Source: Trueperella bernardiae
Lineage (GTDB): Bacteria; Actinomycetota; Actinomycetes; Actinomycetales; Actinomycetaceae
Direction of reading: 5' to 3'
Assembly: GCF_001469025.1 (NCBI RefSeq)
Contig: NZ_LNIZ01000001.1
Location: 248,001-312,000, forward strand
DNA: 64,000 bases
Position numbers and translations under genes: made by a program
Shown here: piece by piece, positions 46,465-55,870 of the stretch
How positions within the stretch are numbered: the stretch's first letter is position 1
Layout: each line of letters begins with the position of its first letter
Notes under the pieces: model-generated
Databases searched by the model: none
What the model saw: the letters and a program-made list of their open reading frames with translations, nothing else
What the model was told of the DNA's origin: nothing

Positions 46465-47591
46465 GCGCTCGGCTGATGCGCAGCCCCCTCGGGCTCGCGG
46501 TGGTCCTCGCGCTTGCCGGCTGCTCGGTCGGCGGCGCGGACGCCCTGTGGTCGATCCCCGTGGGCGGGCTGTACAACGTGCAGTTCGCCGACCTGGGCGA
46601 CGTCGTCGTCATCCCCCGCGGGCAGGCCATTGAGGGCTACGACACCTCCGGCACGCAGCTGTGGAGCGTGACGCTCGCCGACGAGGCCGAATCGTGCGTT
46701 GCTGCCGGCGCGGGCGCGATGTGCGTGGCCGGCACCCAGATCTTCGTAGGCCGCGACGGGCAGGCGGTCGCCCGGCCCGACCTAGCCTTCATCGCCCAGG
46801 CGGGGGACAAGGCCTACTACGCGCGCGGCGACGCGGACGGCGTCGTGCTCATCGAGGCCGACGCCGACGCCCCGATCGACCAGCTCGGCGGGGAAGTGCT
46901 CGCTCGCTACGAGGGGCGTACTTCTTATTTGCCGGACGGCACGCCTGTCGAGCGCGCCGATTCCTATCCCGAGCCCCTCCAGCGCCTCCTCGACGTGGGC
47001 GTGCTCGACACCGACTCCCCGTGGCTCAACCCCGCTGGAATCGCCTCGATCGCACGACCGCTGGCCGACGGCTTCGTCGTCGTCGAGGCCGGGCAGATCA
47101 CCGTCAGCGACGTCGAGCCGACCGTGCTCACGCTTTTCGACTTGGACGGCAACGAGACCGCGCGCCTCGAGGCCACGCCCGCGCTGACGATGAACCTCAG
47201 CCCGCGCTGGACGCTCGCCACGCTCGAGCAGATCGTGGAGGAGGCCAACGCACTCGATACCTCCCGCGCCTTTGTGTTCGACGACGCCCGAGTGGTCGGT
47301 TTCGAGCAGGCCCTTACCGACTCCGTGGCCCCCGGCTACGCCGACGTCGAGGCGCTGATCGTGGGCGGGCAGATGCTCCGCTTCGATGCGATCCGGCCCG
47401 AAACCCTCCAGCTCTCCGTGCTCGACTACCCCTACGTGTCCGTGGCGGGCACCGGCTCGGGATCGGTGGTGGCGACATTCGACATCGTTACCGGCGAGCG
47501 CGTGATCGAGGCCAGCTGCTGGCAAAACGGCGCCGTCTACTGCGCCACGCCCACGGAGCTGTCCAAGATCGACCTCAGTGGACGATCTTGA
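46461..47591 (+). CDS. Lipoprotein with PQQ-like beta-propeller repeats
   Basis: This 376-residue protein begins with a lipoprotein signal: basic [10 protein letters not shown], hydrophobic GLAVVLA and lipobox LAGC with C21 as lipidation site. The mature part has repeated beta strands with a WSV/WSI pattern ([26 protein letters not shown]), typical of PQQ-like propellers. It should sit on the outer face of the cytoplasmic membrane. No cofactor site is evident. GTG at 46461 overlaps the GNAT stop. Its 3' end overlaps the convergent MMPL gene by 17 bp. Confidence 0.82.
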   Translation: MSARLMRSPLGLAVVLALAGCSVGGADALWSIPVGGLYNVQFADLGDVVVIPRGQAIEGYDTSGTQLWSVTLADEAESCVAAGAGAMCVAGTQIFVGRDGQAVARPDLAFIAQAGDKAYYARGDADGVVLIEADADAPIDQLGGEVLARYEGRTSYLPDGTPVERADSYPEPLQRLLDVGVLDTDSPWLNPAGIASIARPLADGFVVVEAGQITVSDVEPTVLTLFDLDGNETARLEATPALTMNLSPRWTLATLEQIVEEANALDTSRAFVFDDARVVGFEQALTDSVAPGYADVEALIVGGQMLRFDAIRPETLQLSVLDYPYVSVAGTGSGSVVATFDIVTGERVIEASCWQNGAVYCATPTELSKIDLSGRS

Positions 47592-50064
47592 ACTTCTCGT
47601 AGACCTTCTTCAGCGGCGCGGGCGCCCACCAGTTCCACTTGCCGAGTAGCGTCATGGTGGCCGGCACGAGGAGCATGCGCACGAGGGAGGCGTCGATGAT
47701 GACAATCATTGCCAGCGCCACGCCCACCTGCTTGATCGCCAGCATGTCGCCGAAGATAAAGCCGACAAACACGGCCACGATGATCGCGGCAGCCGAGGTG
47801 ATGATGCGCCCGGAGCGCTGCAGGCCCATCTCAACCGCCGTGTCGTTGTCGTGACCCGCGTCCCAGTATTCCTTGATACGGGCGATGAGGAAGACCTCGT
47901 AATCCATGGCCAGGCCCAGGCCGAAGGCGATGGAGGCGGCGACCACGAAGGTCTCCAGGCCCACCGACTGCGGCAGGCCCAGCAGGCCGTGCTCGAAGAC
48001 GAAGACCGTGGCGCCCATGCCGGCAAACAGTGAGAGCGTGTTGATGACAAGGGCCTTGATCGGTGCGATGACCGAGCCGGTCATGAGGAAGAGCAAGATG
48101 AGCACCGCGATCGCCACGATCGTCACCGCGATGGGCGCGCCGTCCTTGATCGAGTTCGTGAAGTCGAGCTGGAGGGCGGCCGCGCCTCCGACGTACGTGT
48201 CGTAGCCGGCGTCGTAGGCGCGCAGCTCCTTGACCGCGTTGGTGACCTCGGGGCCCACCTGGTCGGGAGCGTCCATATGGAACTTGATGAGGGTTTCGCC
48301 ATCGTTCATCGCTTCGGCGGGGGCCACCCAGTCCACCCCGTCGATCTGCTCGATGCGATCGATAAGGTTGGCGGCGTCGTCCGGGCTCGTGTCGGCGATG
48401 ACGGTGATGGAGGGGGCGGCGAGGATCTCGTAGTCCTGCATGCCGTCGTAGGCGCGGGCGGCGCTCGTGTGCTCGGGGATATATTCCATGAAGTTCGAGC
48501 GCATCGTGAGGTCGCGAACCGGCATCACCATGAGCACGAGGATTGCGGTGACCGTGATGAGGATCGGCCACGGGCGGCGGTGGACCCACTTCGCCAGGCG
48601 CGAGAAGGTGCCCTCGTCGGAGGCCGTGTCGCCCACCTTCTTCACGATCGTGCGGAAGACGGGCACGCCCGAGAGCCACGAGGGGCGCACGAGCCGGCGG
48701 CCGAGCAACGTAATCATGGCTGGCACCATGAGCACGGCCGTGGAGACCGCGAGGATGGTGACGATGATGCCTCCGATCGCGATCATCTTCAGCATAGGCG
48801 CCTCCATGACGGCCAGGCCGGAGATCGCGAAGGCGATGGTGAGGGCGGAGAAGGAGACGGTGCGGCCGGCCGTGGCCACCGTGGCGGCGACGGCGTCCGT
48901 GACCACTCCCGAGACATCGTCGGGAAGCGCGTGCGGGTCAAGCCCGCGCCGCTCGAGCTGCTCGGTGACCTCCTCGCGGTAGCGGGAGACGATGAGCAGG
49001 CCGTAGTCGATCGAGAGGGCCATGCCGATCACGGAGATGATGTTGAGGACGAAAGAATCGACGTTCGTGACGTGGGTCAGCACCCACAGCAACCCCATGC
49101 CCGTGGCGATCGAGGTCAGTGCGCCGATGAGTGGCATGCCGGCGGCGATCAGGCCGCCGAAGACGACCACGAGGAGGAAGAGCGCGATCGGCAGGCCCAC
49201 CGCCTCGCCGGTGATGAGGTCAGACTTGACCACCTCCATGATCGCGCTCTCGAAAACGGCCGAGGAGCTGACGTCGGCGTGCGCGTCCGGGTTGACCTTC
49301 TGGATCTCTTTTTCGAAGGTGGCGGTGGCGGCGAGCACGTCGTCGGTGGGGGAGGAATCCTCCGCGGCCTCCACGCTCACCACGAAGCCGCCGTCCTTGC
49401 GCAGGGCGTCGGCCGGGTTGTCCTGCTTCGCCATCTCCTCGGCCACGGCCTGCCGCGCACCTTGCTCTATCTGGGCGGTGGCGGTCTCCCTGGCCTGTTG
49501 CTCCACCTGGGCGCTCGCCTGCGCGCGGGTCTGGGCGGCCACCTCGTCGGTGGGCGCGCCTGGGTACTGCTGGGAGAACTGGGCCACCGCCCCGTCCACG
49601 GCCTGCTGGATCTGCGGCTCGGCCTGGGCAAGGGCCTGCTGAACCGCGCGGTCGATCGTGGCCTGGTTCTGCTCGAGGGCCTGGGCGACGGCGTCGTCGG
49701 TGGCCCTCTGGATGCCCTCGGTGAACTGTTCCTCAACCGAGAGGGGGTCGACGACGTCGGTGACACCGGAAATGGAGGTCAGCTGCTCGCGGAAGTCGGC
49801 GATCTGCGTGGAGACGTCGGCGGCGTCGACGCCCTGGACCACGATAACGGAGGAATCGGGGGCCGTGTCCGCGTTCGTTTTCTGAATGACGATGTCGGAT
49901 TCGGTATTCGGCACCATTGACTCCGACGACTGCATCCGCGCGAACAGGTTGCCCTGGCCGAATCCCCACAGCGCCGAGGTGGCGCCGAGGACCAGGAGAA
50001 GGACCCAACCGAGGACGAAGAAGTGTGGTCTGCGCGCGATGGCGTGGCCGATCCGATCAAACAT
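47575..50064 (-). CDS. MMPL-family (RND) membrane transporter
   Basis: This 829-residue protein has two repeats of one plus five membrane segments. The essential DY pairs appear as [16 protein letters not shown] and [19 protein letters not shown]. Such proteins export lipids or lipid-linked products in actinobacteria. The first extracytoplasmic domain carries a Gln/Ala-rich, probably coiled-coil insertion at about 125-215. I chose ATG at 50064 ([16 protein letters not shown]) with AAGGTG upstream; the reading frame runs on further upstream into rarA but without a start signal. A PIM-type or other envelope lipid is a reasonable but unproven cargo. Confidence 0.88.
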   Translation of the reverse strand: MFDRIGHAIARRPHFFVLGWVLLLVLGATSALWGFGQGNLFARMQSSESMVPNTESDIVIQKTNADTAPDSSVIVVQGVDAADVSTQIADFREQLTSISGVTDVVDPLSVEEQFTEGIQRATDDAVAQALEQNQATIDRAVQQALAQAEPQIQQAVDGAVAQFSQQYPGAPTDEVAAQTRAQASAQVEQQARETATAQIEQGARQAVAEEMAKQDNPADALRKDGGFVVSVEAAEDSSPTDDVLAATATFEKEIQKVNPDAHADVSSSAVFESAIMEVVKSDLITGEAVGLPIALFLLVVVFGGLIAAGMPLIGALTSIATGMGLLWVLTHVTNVDSFVLNIISVIGMALSIDYGLLIVSRYREEVTEQLERRGLDPHALPDDVSGVVTDAVAATVATAGRTVSFSALTIAFAISGLAVMEAPMLKMIAIGGIIVTILAVSTAVLMVPAMITLLGRRLVRPSWLSGVPVFRTIVKKVGDTASDEGTFSRLAKWVHRRPWPILITVTAILVLMVMPVRDLTMRSNFMEYIPEHTSAARAYDGMQDYEILAAPSITVIADTSPDDAANLIDRIEQIDGVDWVAPAEAMNDGETLIKFHMDAPDQVGPEVTNAVKELRAYDAGYDTYVGGAAALQLDFTNSIKDGAPIAVTIVAIAVLILLFLMTGSVIAPIKALVINTLSLFAGMGATVFVFEHGLLGLPQSVGLETFVVAASIAFGLGLAMDYEVFLIARIKEYWDAGHDNDTAVEMGLQRSGRIITSAAAIIVAVFVGFIFGDMLAIKQVGVALAMIVIIDASLVRMLLVPATMTLLGKWNWWAPAPLKKVYEKFKIVH

Positions 50065-50088
50065 AATCTCACCTTCCCATGTGCCTCT

Positions 50089-50118
50089 ATTATGCCAATC
50101 TTCGCCCGCGCCAGTCAC
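50089..50118 (-). promoter_or_regulatory. Promoter of the MMPL gene
   Basis: On the minus strand GTGACT (50113-50118) and CATAAT (50089-50094) are separated by 18 bp, 25 nt before the ATG. The 118-bp divergent gap to rarA holds no gene. Confidence 0.45.
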
Positions 50119-50170
50119 TCGAGTTCGCCGTCCGCGCTCGGGCGTGCGCAAGTTTGTCGGAGGCGGGAGA

Positions 50171-50176
50171 TATGCT
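50171..50176 (+). promoter_or_regulatory. Possible -10 element of rarA
   Basis: TATGCT is followed by GAAGGA and the ATG, matching TANNNT-N6-ATG. GAAGGA lies too close to the ATG to serve as a normal ribosome-binding site. Confidence 0.4.
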
Positions 50177-50182
50177 GAAGGA

Positions 50183-51517
50183 ATGGATCTGTTTGACTCC
50201 CAATCGATGAGCGTGGACGGTACTCCGGCCGATACCTCCGCGCCGCTTGCCGTGCGCATGCGTCCGCGCACGATCGATGAGGTGGTGGGCCAAAGCCACC
50301 TGCTCGGGCCGGGCCAGCCGTTGCGTCGGCTGATCGAACCGGACCGCGGGGGCGCGCCCAGCTCGGTGTTCTTGTGGGGCCCTCCCGGAATCGGCAAGAC
50401 CACCTTGGCCTACCTCGTGGCGCGCCAGGGCAATCGTCGTTTCGTGGAGATCTCGGCCGTCTCGGCCGGCGTGAAGGAAGTGCGCGCCGTCATCGCCGAG
50501 GCGCGCGACCACCTGGTCACCGACGGCACCGACACGGTCCTGTTTGTGGACGAGGTCCACCGCTTTTCCAAGACCCAGCAGGACGCGCTGCTGCCGGCGG
50601 TGGAAAACGGCTGGGTGATCCTTATCGGCGCCACCACCGAAAACCCCTCGTTTTCCGTCATCTCCCCGCTGCTCTCGCGTTCACTCCTGCTTACCCTCCA
50701 CCCGCTTACCGACGCCGACATCGAGACCCTCGTGCGCCGCGCGCTGACCGACGAGCGCGGGTACGGCGGCAAGGTACGGGCTGAGGATGAGGCGGTGGCC
50801 GAGATCGTCCGGCTCGCCGGCAACGACGGGCGGCGCTCGCTCACCATCCTCGAGGCCGCCGTGGTGGGGGACCACCTCACGCTTGCCGACGTCGAAGCGG
50901 CGGTTGACGTCTACGCCGTGCGTTACGATCGCGGCGGCGACCAGCACTATGATGTGATCTCGGCCTTCATCAAGTCGATCCGCGGATCGGACGTGGACGC
51001 GGCCATCCACTACCTGGCGCGCATGCTCGAGGCGGGGGAGGACCCGCGCTTCGTGGCCCGACGCCTCATGATCTCCGCGGCTGAGGACGTGGGGATGGCA
51101 GACCCGTCGGCGTTGCAGACTGCCACGGCCGCGGCGCAGTCCGTGGCGCTCGTGGGCATGCCGGAAGCACGCATCATCCTGGCCGAGGCGGTGGTCCACC
51201 TCGCCACCGCACCGAAGTCCAACCGCGCCTACCTGGCGATCAACAAGGCGATCGCTGACGTGCGGGCGGGCAAGATCGGCGCGGTGCCCGTCCACCTGCG
51301 CGACCAGTCGGTCAAGGCCTCGAAGGTTGCGGCGCAGTCCACGGGCCGCAACATCCCCTACGTTTACCCGCACGACGTGCCGGACGGCGTGGCCGCCCAG
51401 CAGTACCTGCCCGACGAGCTGGTGGGCACCGCTTACTACGAGCCCCTGAATCGTGGTTACGAGGCCAATATCACGTCCCGGCTGGAGCGGATCCAGGCGA
51501 TTTTGCGGGGTAAGTAG
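50183..51517 (+). CDS. rarA: Replication-associated recombination protein A (RarA/MgsA)
   Basis: RarA is an AAA+ ATPase acting at stalled replication forks. The 444 residues show Walker [12 protein letters not shown], Walker [12 protein letters not shown], sensor 1 [11 protein letters not shown], and the MgsA C-terminal domain ([34 protein letters not shown]). ATG at 50183 ([13 protein letters not shown]) is the family-typical start. A longer reading in the same frame would run into the divergent promoter region. The position between aspS and alaS is conserved in actinobacteria. Confidence 0.94.
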   Translation: MDLFDSQSMSVDGTPADTSAPLAVRMRPRTIDEVVGQSHLLGPGQPLRRLIEPDRGGAPSSVFLWGPPGIGKTTLAYLVARQGNRRFVEISAVSAGVKEVRAVIAEARDHLVTDGTDTVLFVDEVHRFSKTQQDALLPAVENGWVILIGATTENPSFSVISPLLSRSLLLTLHPLTDADIETLVRRALTDERGYGGKVRAEDEAVAEIVRLAGNDGRRSLTILEAAVVGDHLTLADVEAAVDVYAVRYDRGGDQHYDVISAFIKSIRGSDVDAAIHYLARMLEAGEDPRFVARRLMISAAEDVGMADPSALQTATAAAQSVALVGMPEARIILAEAVVHLATAPKSNRAYLAINKAIADVRAGKIGAVPVHLRDQSVKASKVAAQSTGRNIPYVYPHDVPDGVAAQQYLPDELVGTAYYEPLNRGYEANITSRLERIQAILRGK

Positions 51518-51639
51518 TGCTACCATGTCACGGTTGCTTCCGTTGAAGTGACACTCCCACGCGGAGTCCATCCTGGGGCCTTAGCCGTTTGTTGTTGGTC
51601 CCGTGCATTGCACGCCATGAGTAGACAGGAGAGATATTT
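51518..51639 (+). promoter_or_regulatory. rpsD promoter and leader
   Basis: TGC plus TACCAT (51518-51526) forms an extended -10, giving a leader of about 105 nt. The leader contains the palindrome CGTGCATTGCACG and the AGGAGAG site. S4 commonly represses its own mRNA, and this leader is long enough to carry such a site, but I cannot identify the fold. Confidence 0.4.
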
Positions 51640-52260
51640 ATGGCTGGAAACCGTTCCCGTAAGTCGGTGCGTCAGTCGCGCGCCCTTGGTATTGCCCTCA
51701 CCCCGAAGGCGGAGCGCCTCATGCAGCGCCGCCCGTACCGTCCGGGCGAGCACGGCCGCGGCCGCGTCAAGGAATCCGACTACTCGATTCGTCTGAAGGA
51801 GAAGCAGCGCCTGCGCGCACAGTACGGCATCCGCGAGGCCCAGCTTCGTAAGATCTGGGATGAGGCCCGCCGCATGGAGGGCATGGCCGGTGAGAACCTG
51901 GTCGAGCTCCTCGAGATGCGCCTCGACGCCCTCGTGCTTCGCGCCGGCTTCGCCCGCACGATCGCCCAGGCCCGCCAGGTGGTCGTCCACCGCCACGTCC
52001 TCGTGGACGGCAAGCTCGTGGACCGCCCGTCGTTCCGCGTCAAGCCCGGCCAGGTCATCCAGATCAAGCCGCGCTCGCAGGCCTCCCCGCAGTTCATGGT
52101 GGCGGCCCAGGGCCAGCACGCCGACGTCCTGCCCGCCGTCCCCGAGTACCTCTCGGTTGACCTGACCAAGCTCCGTGCCGAGCTGGTGCGCCGCCCGAAG
52201 CGTGCCGAGGTTCCGGTCACGTGTGACGTGCAGATGGTCGTCGAGCACTACTCGCGATAA
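51640..52260 (+). CDS. rpsD: 30S ribosomal protein S4
   Basis: S4 binds 16S rRNA early in 30S assembly. The 206 residues include the N-terminal domain (SRKSVRQSRALGIALTPKAERLMQRRPYRPGEHG, without the zinc cysteines found in some S4 proteins) and the S4 RNA-binding domain (MRLDALVLRAGFARTIAQARQVVVHRHVLVDGKLVDRPSFRV). The stand-alone rpsD next to alaS is an actinobacterial arrangement. The start is ATG at 51640 after AGGAGAG. Confidence 0.96.
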   Translation: MAGNRSRKSVRQSRALGIALTPKAERLMQRRPYRPGEHGRGRVKESDYSIRLKEKQRLRAQYGIREAQLRKIWDEARRMEGMAGENLVELLEMRLDALVLRAGFARTIAQARQVVVHRHVLVDGKLVDRPSFRVKPGQVIQIKPRSQASPQFMVAAQGQHADVLPAVPEYLSVDLTKLRAELVRRPKRAEVPVTCDVQMVVEHYSR

Positions 52261-52317
52261 GCTATCTGGACAACGCGCCGCGGTCAGCCGTGGCGCATTG
52301 TCATTTCCAGATAAGCT
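52260..52317. repeat. Long imperfect inverted repeat after rpsD overlapping the next promoter
   Basis: AGCTATCTGG (52260-52269) pairs with CCAGATAAGCT (52307-52317) with one bulged base, and the inner CAACGCGCCGCGG region pairs with CCGTGGCGCATTG with two mismatches. GATAAGCTA is also a 9-bp direct repeat at 52256 and 52310. No T-tract follows. It may terminate rpsD transcription, while its right arm contains the -10 box of the DUF948 gene. Confidence 0.55.
52312..52317 (+). promoter_or_regulatory. -10 element of the DUF948 gene (leaderless arrangement)
   Basis: TAAGCT, then AGCCCC, then the ATG. The spacer has no ribosome-binding site, so the transcript is probably leaderless. Confidence 0.5.
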
Positions 52318-52323
52318 AGCCCC

Positions 52324-52683
52324 ATGGCAGACATTACTCTTGGACAGATCGCCGGCGTGCTGGCGGCCCTCGGTTTCCTCGTACTCGTGTATTTCTCGAT
52401 TAAGCCGTTGCGCAAGCTGTGCGATGTGCTCGATCGGATGACCGAATCGCTGCGGGAGCTCACTGAGCACACCCTCCCGGCGATTGATGAGGCGGCCCAG
52501 ACCGTGGCCGAAACCAACCTGCAGGTGAAGAAGCTTGACGCGATCACCGAGGCGGCCGCCCGCACCTCCGAGGACATCTCGGCGATGACCACCTTGGTCA
52601 CTTCCACCGTTGGCGCGCCTTTCCTCGCCGCGCGCAAGGGGGCGGAGAAGGTGCGCGACGCCTTCGGTCCCAAGAAGCTTTAG
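52324..52683 (+). CDS. DUF948 membrane protein
   Basis: This 119-residue protein has one N-terminal membrane segment (about 6-26, GQIAGVLAALGFLVLVYFS) and a long amphipathic helix with regular heptads (RMTESLRELTEHTLPAIDEAAQTVAETN). It is a DUF948 protein, a family found between rpsD and alaS in actinobacteria and of unknown function. Starts at ATG 52324 without a ribosome-binding site. Confidence 0.82.
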   Translation: MADITLGQIAGVLAALGFLVLVYFSIKPLRKLCDVLDRMTESLRELTEHTLPAIDEAAQTVAETNLQVKKLDAITEAAARTSEDISAMTTLVTSTVGAPFLAARKGAEKVRDAFGPKKL

Positions 52684-52740
52684 ATTTTTCTGTTGTTGTA
52701 ACGCTACCAATGTGCTCACGCGCTTTGAGATGGGAGTTCA

Positions 52741-55407
52741 ATGCGTACTTCTGAGATTCGTCGCCGCTGGCTCGACTACTTCGCCAAGCACGACCACGAG
52801 ATCGCCGAGTCGGTTCCACTCGTGTCCCCGGATCCGTCCATCCTCTTCACGATCGCCGGCATGGTGCCGTTTATCCCGTACATCGTTGGCACGGAGGAGG
52901 CACCCTTCCCGCGCGTGGCCTCGGTCCAGAAGTGCATCCGCACGAATGACATCGACAACGTGGGCCGCACCACCCGCCACGGCACGTTCTTCCAGATGTG
53001 CGGCAACTTTTCCTTCGGCGATTACTTTAAGGAAGGCGCGATCGACCTCGCCTTCGGTTTGCTGACCACGCCTGTCGACGACGGCGGCTATGGCCTGGAG
53101 AAGGACCGCCTGTGGGTGACGATCTGGGAGGAGGACGAGGTGTCCTACAACCACCTGACGCAGGTGGTGGGCCTCGATCCTAAGCACGTGGTGCGCCTCC
53201 CGCGTGAGGAGATCTTCTGGTCCACGGGCCAGCCTGGCCCGGCGGGTGGATGCGCCGAGGTCCATTACGACCGCGGCCCGGACTTCGGCCCGGAGGCCGT
53301 GGGCGGCAACGTTGACCCGGGCGGCGACCGCTACCTGGAGATCTGGAACCTCGTGTTCGACGAGTTCATGCGCGGTGAGGGCACGGGCAACGACTACCCG
53401 CTGCTCGGCAAGCTCGACCAGACCGCGATCGACACGGGCGCGGGCCTGGAGCGCATCGCCTACCTGCTCCAGGGCAAGAAGAACATGTACGAGATCGACG
53501 AGGTCTACCCCGTCATCGCCGCCACCGAGGAGCTGACGGGCAAGAAGTACGGCGCGGATGAGGAAGATGACGTGCGGATGCGCATCGTGGCCGACCACGT
53601 CCGTTCCGCGCTCATGCTGATCGGCGACGGCGTCCGCCCCGGTAACGACGGGCGCGGCTACGTGCTTCGCCGCCTCATCCGCCGCGCGGTGCGCTCGGTG
53701 CGTCTGCTCGGGTTCGAGGGGATGGCGCTACCCACCCTCCTGCCGGCGTCGATGAACGTGATGAAGGAGTCCTACCCGGAGCTGGAGCGTGACTTCGCGC
53801 GCATCTCCCAGATCGCCTACGGCGAGGAGGAGGCCTTCCGCCGCACGCTCGAATCGGGCACCCAGATTTTCAATGAGGCGGTGCGCCAGGCGAAGGCCGA
53901 CAGCGCTGAGCTTCCGGGCCAGACGGCCTTTACTCTCCACGACACCTACGGCTTCCCGATCGACCTCACGCTCGAGATGGCCCACGAGGCCGGGGTCGAG
54001 GTCAACGAGGAGGGCTTCCGCGCCCTCATGCAGGAGCAGAAGGACCGCGCCCGCGCTGACGCGCTGGCGAAGAAGACCGGCCACGTGGACGCCTCGGTTT
54101 ACCACAAGATCGAGGAGGAGTCCGGGGGTGCAACCCGCTTCCTCGGCTACACGGACTACGCCGCCGAGGCGAAGGTAGTGGCCATTCTCAAGGACGGCCA
54201 GCCTGTGCCGTTTGCCGAGGCGCCGGCCCAGGTCGATGTCGTGCTCGACCAGACCCCGTTCTGGGCCGAGCAGGGCGGCCAGCTGGCTGACCACGGCACG
54301 ATCTCGGTGGCGGGCGGCGGACTGCTCGAAGTGGGCGACGTGCAGATGCCGATCAAGGGCTTGTTCGTCCACCGCGCCAGCCTGACCGAGGGCTCGGTGG
54401 CGCTTGACGACGCCGTCTACTGTCAGATCGACGTCGACCGCCGCGAGCAGATCGCCCGCGCTCACACCTCCACGCACATGGTGCACGAGGTGCTGCGCGA
54501 GGTGCTCGGCCCGGAGGCCACCCAGGCTGGTTCGGAGAACGCGCCCTCGCGGATGCGTTTCGACTTCCGTCACGGCTCGCAGGTTTCGGCTTCCGACCTG
54601 TCGGCGATTGAGGCCGAGGTCAACAGCAAGCTGCAGGACAACCTCGCGGTCACGGACCAGATCATGAGCCTGGATGAGGCCAAGACGCTCGGCGCGATGG
54701 CGCTCTTCGGGGAGAAGTACGGCAAGGAGGTCCGGGTCGTCTCGATCGGGGGAGACTGGTCGCGCGAGCTGTGCGCCGGCACCCACGTGGGCGACACGGG
54801 CGAGATCGGCCTGGTCTCCATCCTGGGCGAGTCCTCGATCGGTTCGGGCGTGCGCCGCGTGGAGGCGCTGGTAGGTCGCGGGGCCTACGCCGAGGGCGCC
54901 AAGGAACGCGCGCTCGTGAGCCAGCTCAGCTCGATGACGCGCGTGCGCCCCGAGGAGTTGCCCGAGCACATCGAGTCGCTCATGGCCAAGCTACGCAAGG
55001 CGGAGAAGGACCTGGAGACTCTGCGCACCGAGAAGCTGACCGCCGGCCTCGCCGCGCTCATCGAACAGCGCCGGCAGGCGAATGGTGTCAACGCCGTCAT
55101 CCACGATTTCGGCACGGACGCCGATCCAAACCAGGTGCGCCAGCTCGCCGCCCAGATCCGCGAGCGCCTGGGCGAGGCGCCCGCCGTCGTCGCGCTGACC
55201 TCGGTGTCGAAGGGCCGCCCGTCGGTGGTCATCGCCACGAACCAGGCCGCGCGCGAGCACGGCATCAAGGCCGGCAAGCTCGTGTCGGTTGCCGCGAAGA
55301 TCCTCGGAGGAGGAGGCGGCGGAAAGGACGACATGGCGCAGGGCGGCGGCCAGGATCCGGCCAAGATCAAGGAAGCGCTCAGCGCCATCTTCGGTCAGAT
55401 CGGCTAG
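52741..55407 (+). CDS. alaS: Alanyl-tRNA synthetase
   Basis: AlaRS charges tRNA-Ala and edits glycine and serine. The 888 residues show the class II catalytic core (MRTSEIRRRWLDYFAKHDHE, motif 2 around TRHGTFFQMCGNFSFGDYFK), the tRNA-recognition domain, the editing domain with zinc ligands HTSTHMVHEVL and ELCAGTHV, and the DHHA1 C-Ala domain with the GGGGGGKDDMAQGGG glycine stretch near the end. ATG at 52741 follows GGGAG. ruvX follows 3 nt after the stop. Confidence 0.96.
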   Translation: MRTSEIRRRWLDYFAKHDHEIAESVPLVSPDPSILFTIAGMVPFIPYIVGTEEAPFPRVASVQKCIRTNDIDNVGRTTRHGTFFQMCGNFSFGDYFKEGAIDLAFGLLTTPVDDGGYGLEKDRLWVTIWEEDEVSYNHLTQVVGLDPKHVVRLPREEIFWSTGQPGPAGGCAEVHYDRGPDFGPEAVGGNVDPGGDRYLEIWNLVFDEFMRGEGTGNDYPLLGKLDQTAIDTGAGLERIAYLLQGKKNMYEIDEVYPVIAATEELTGKKYGADEEDDVRMRIVADHVRSALMLIGDGVRPGNDGRGYVLRRLIRRAVRSVRLLGFEGMALPTLLPASMNVMKESYPELERDFARISQIAYGEEEAFRRTLESGTQIFNEAVRQAKADSAELPGQTAFTLHDTYGFPIDLTLEMAHEAGVEVNEEGFRALMQEQKDRARADALAKKTGHVDASVYHKIEEESGGATRFLGYTDYAAEAKVVAILKDGQPVPFAEAPAQVDVVLDQTPFWAEQGGQLADHGTISVAGGGLLEVGDVQMPIKGLFVHRASLTEGSVALDDAVYCQIDVDRREQIARAHTSTHMVHEVLREVLGPEATQAGSENAPSRMRFDFRHGSQVSASDLSAIEAEVNSKLQDNLAVTDQIMSLDEAKTLGAMALFGEKYGKEVRVVSIGGDWSRELCAGTHVGDTGEIGLVSILGESSIGSGVRRVEALVGRGAYAEGAKERALVSQLSSMTRVRPEELPEHIESLMAKLRKAEKDLETLRTEKLTAGLAALIEQRRQANGVNAVIHDFGTDADPNQVRQLAAQIRERLGEAPAVVALTSVSKGRPSVVIATNQAAREHGIKAGKLVSVAAKILGGGGGGKDDMAQGGGQDPAKIKEALSAIFGQIG

Positions 55408-55410
55408 GCC

Positions 55411-55869
55411 GTGAGGGTAGGTGTTCGATTCGGGGTCGACGTCGGTGCCGCGCGCATCGGCGTCGCCCGAAGCGACTCGGCGGGCATCCTCGCCACGCCC
55501 GTGACCACGCTGCGTAGCGGCAAGGGCGACGTCGACGCGGTGGCGAAGATGGTCCGCGAGGCCGACGCGCTCGAAGTGATCGTGGGCCTGCCGCTCAACA
55601 TGGACGGTACGGAGGGTGCATCGGCGAAGAAGGCGCGCTCGTGGGCGCGCCGGCTCTCGCGGCGGATCGCGCCGGTGGCGGTGCGGATGCTGGACGAGCG
55701 GCTGAGCACGGTGCAGGCGCACCGCCAGTTGCACGAGGCCGGGCGTAAGGAGATCACCCATCGGCGTGTTGTGGATCAGGCGGCAGCGGTTATCATTTTG
55801 GAAAACGCGCTGGAACAGGAACGCATGAGCGGTCGTGTACCGGAGCTGGTGCAGACTGCGGAGGAATAA
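55411..55869 (+). CDS. ruvX: Putative pre-16S rRNA nuclease RuvX/YqgF
   Basis: This 152-residue RNase H-fold protein is thought to process the 5' end of 16S rRNA. The first acidic residue is in GVDVGAARIGVARSD, the second near VIVGLPLNMDGTEG, and the DERLST motif is present (MLDERLSTVQAHRQL). GTG at 55411 lies 3 nt after alaS. The alaS-ruvX-mltG order is conserved. Confidence 0.92.
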   Translation: MRVGVRFGVDVGAARIGVARSDSAGILATPVTTLRSGKGDVDAVAKMVREADALEVIVGLPLNMDGTEGASAKKARSWARRLSRRIAPVAVRMLDERLSTVQAHRQLHEAGRKEITHRRVVDQAAAVIILENALEQERMSGRVPELVQTAEE

Positions 55870-55870
55870 C

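Noticed and set aside
50065-50403. A 113-residue extension of the MMPL transporter into rarA
   Set aside because: It has no membrane or signal character, overlaps rarA's start region, and the ATG at 50064 has both a ribosome-binding site and a promoter behind it.
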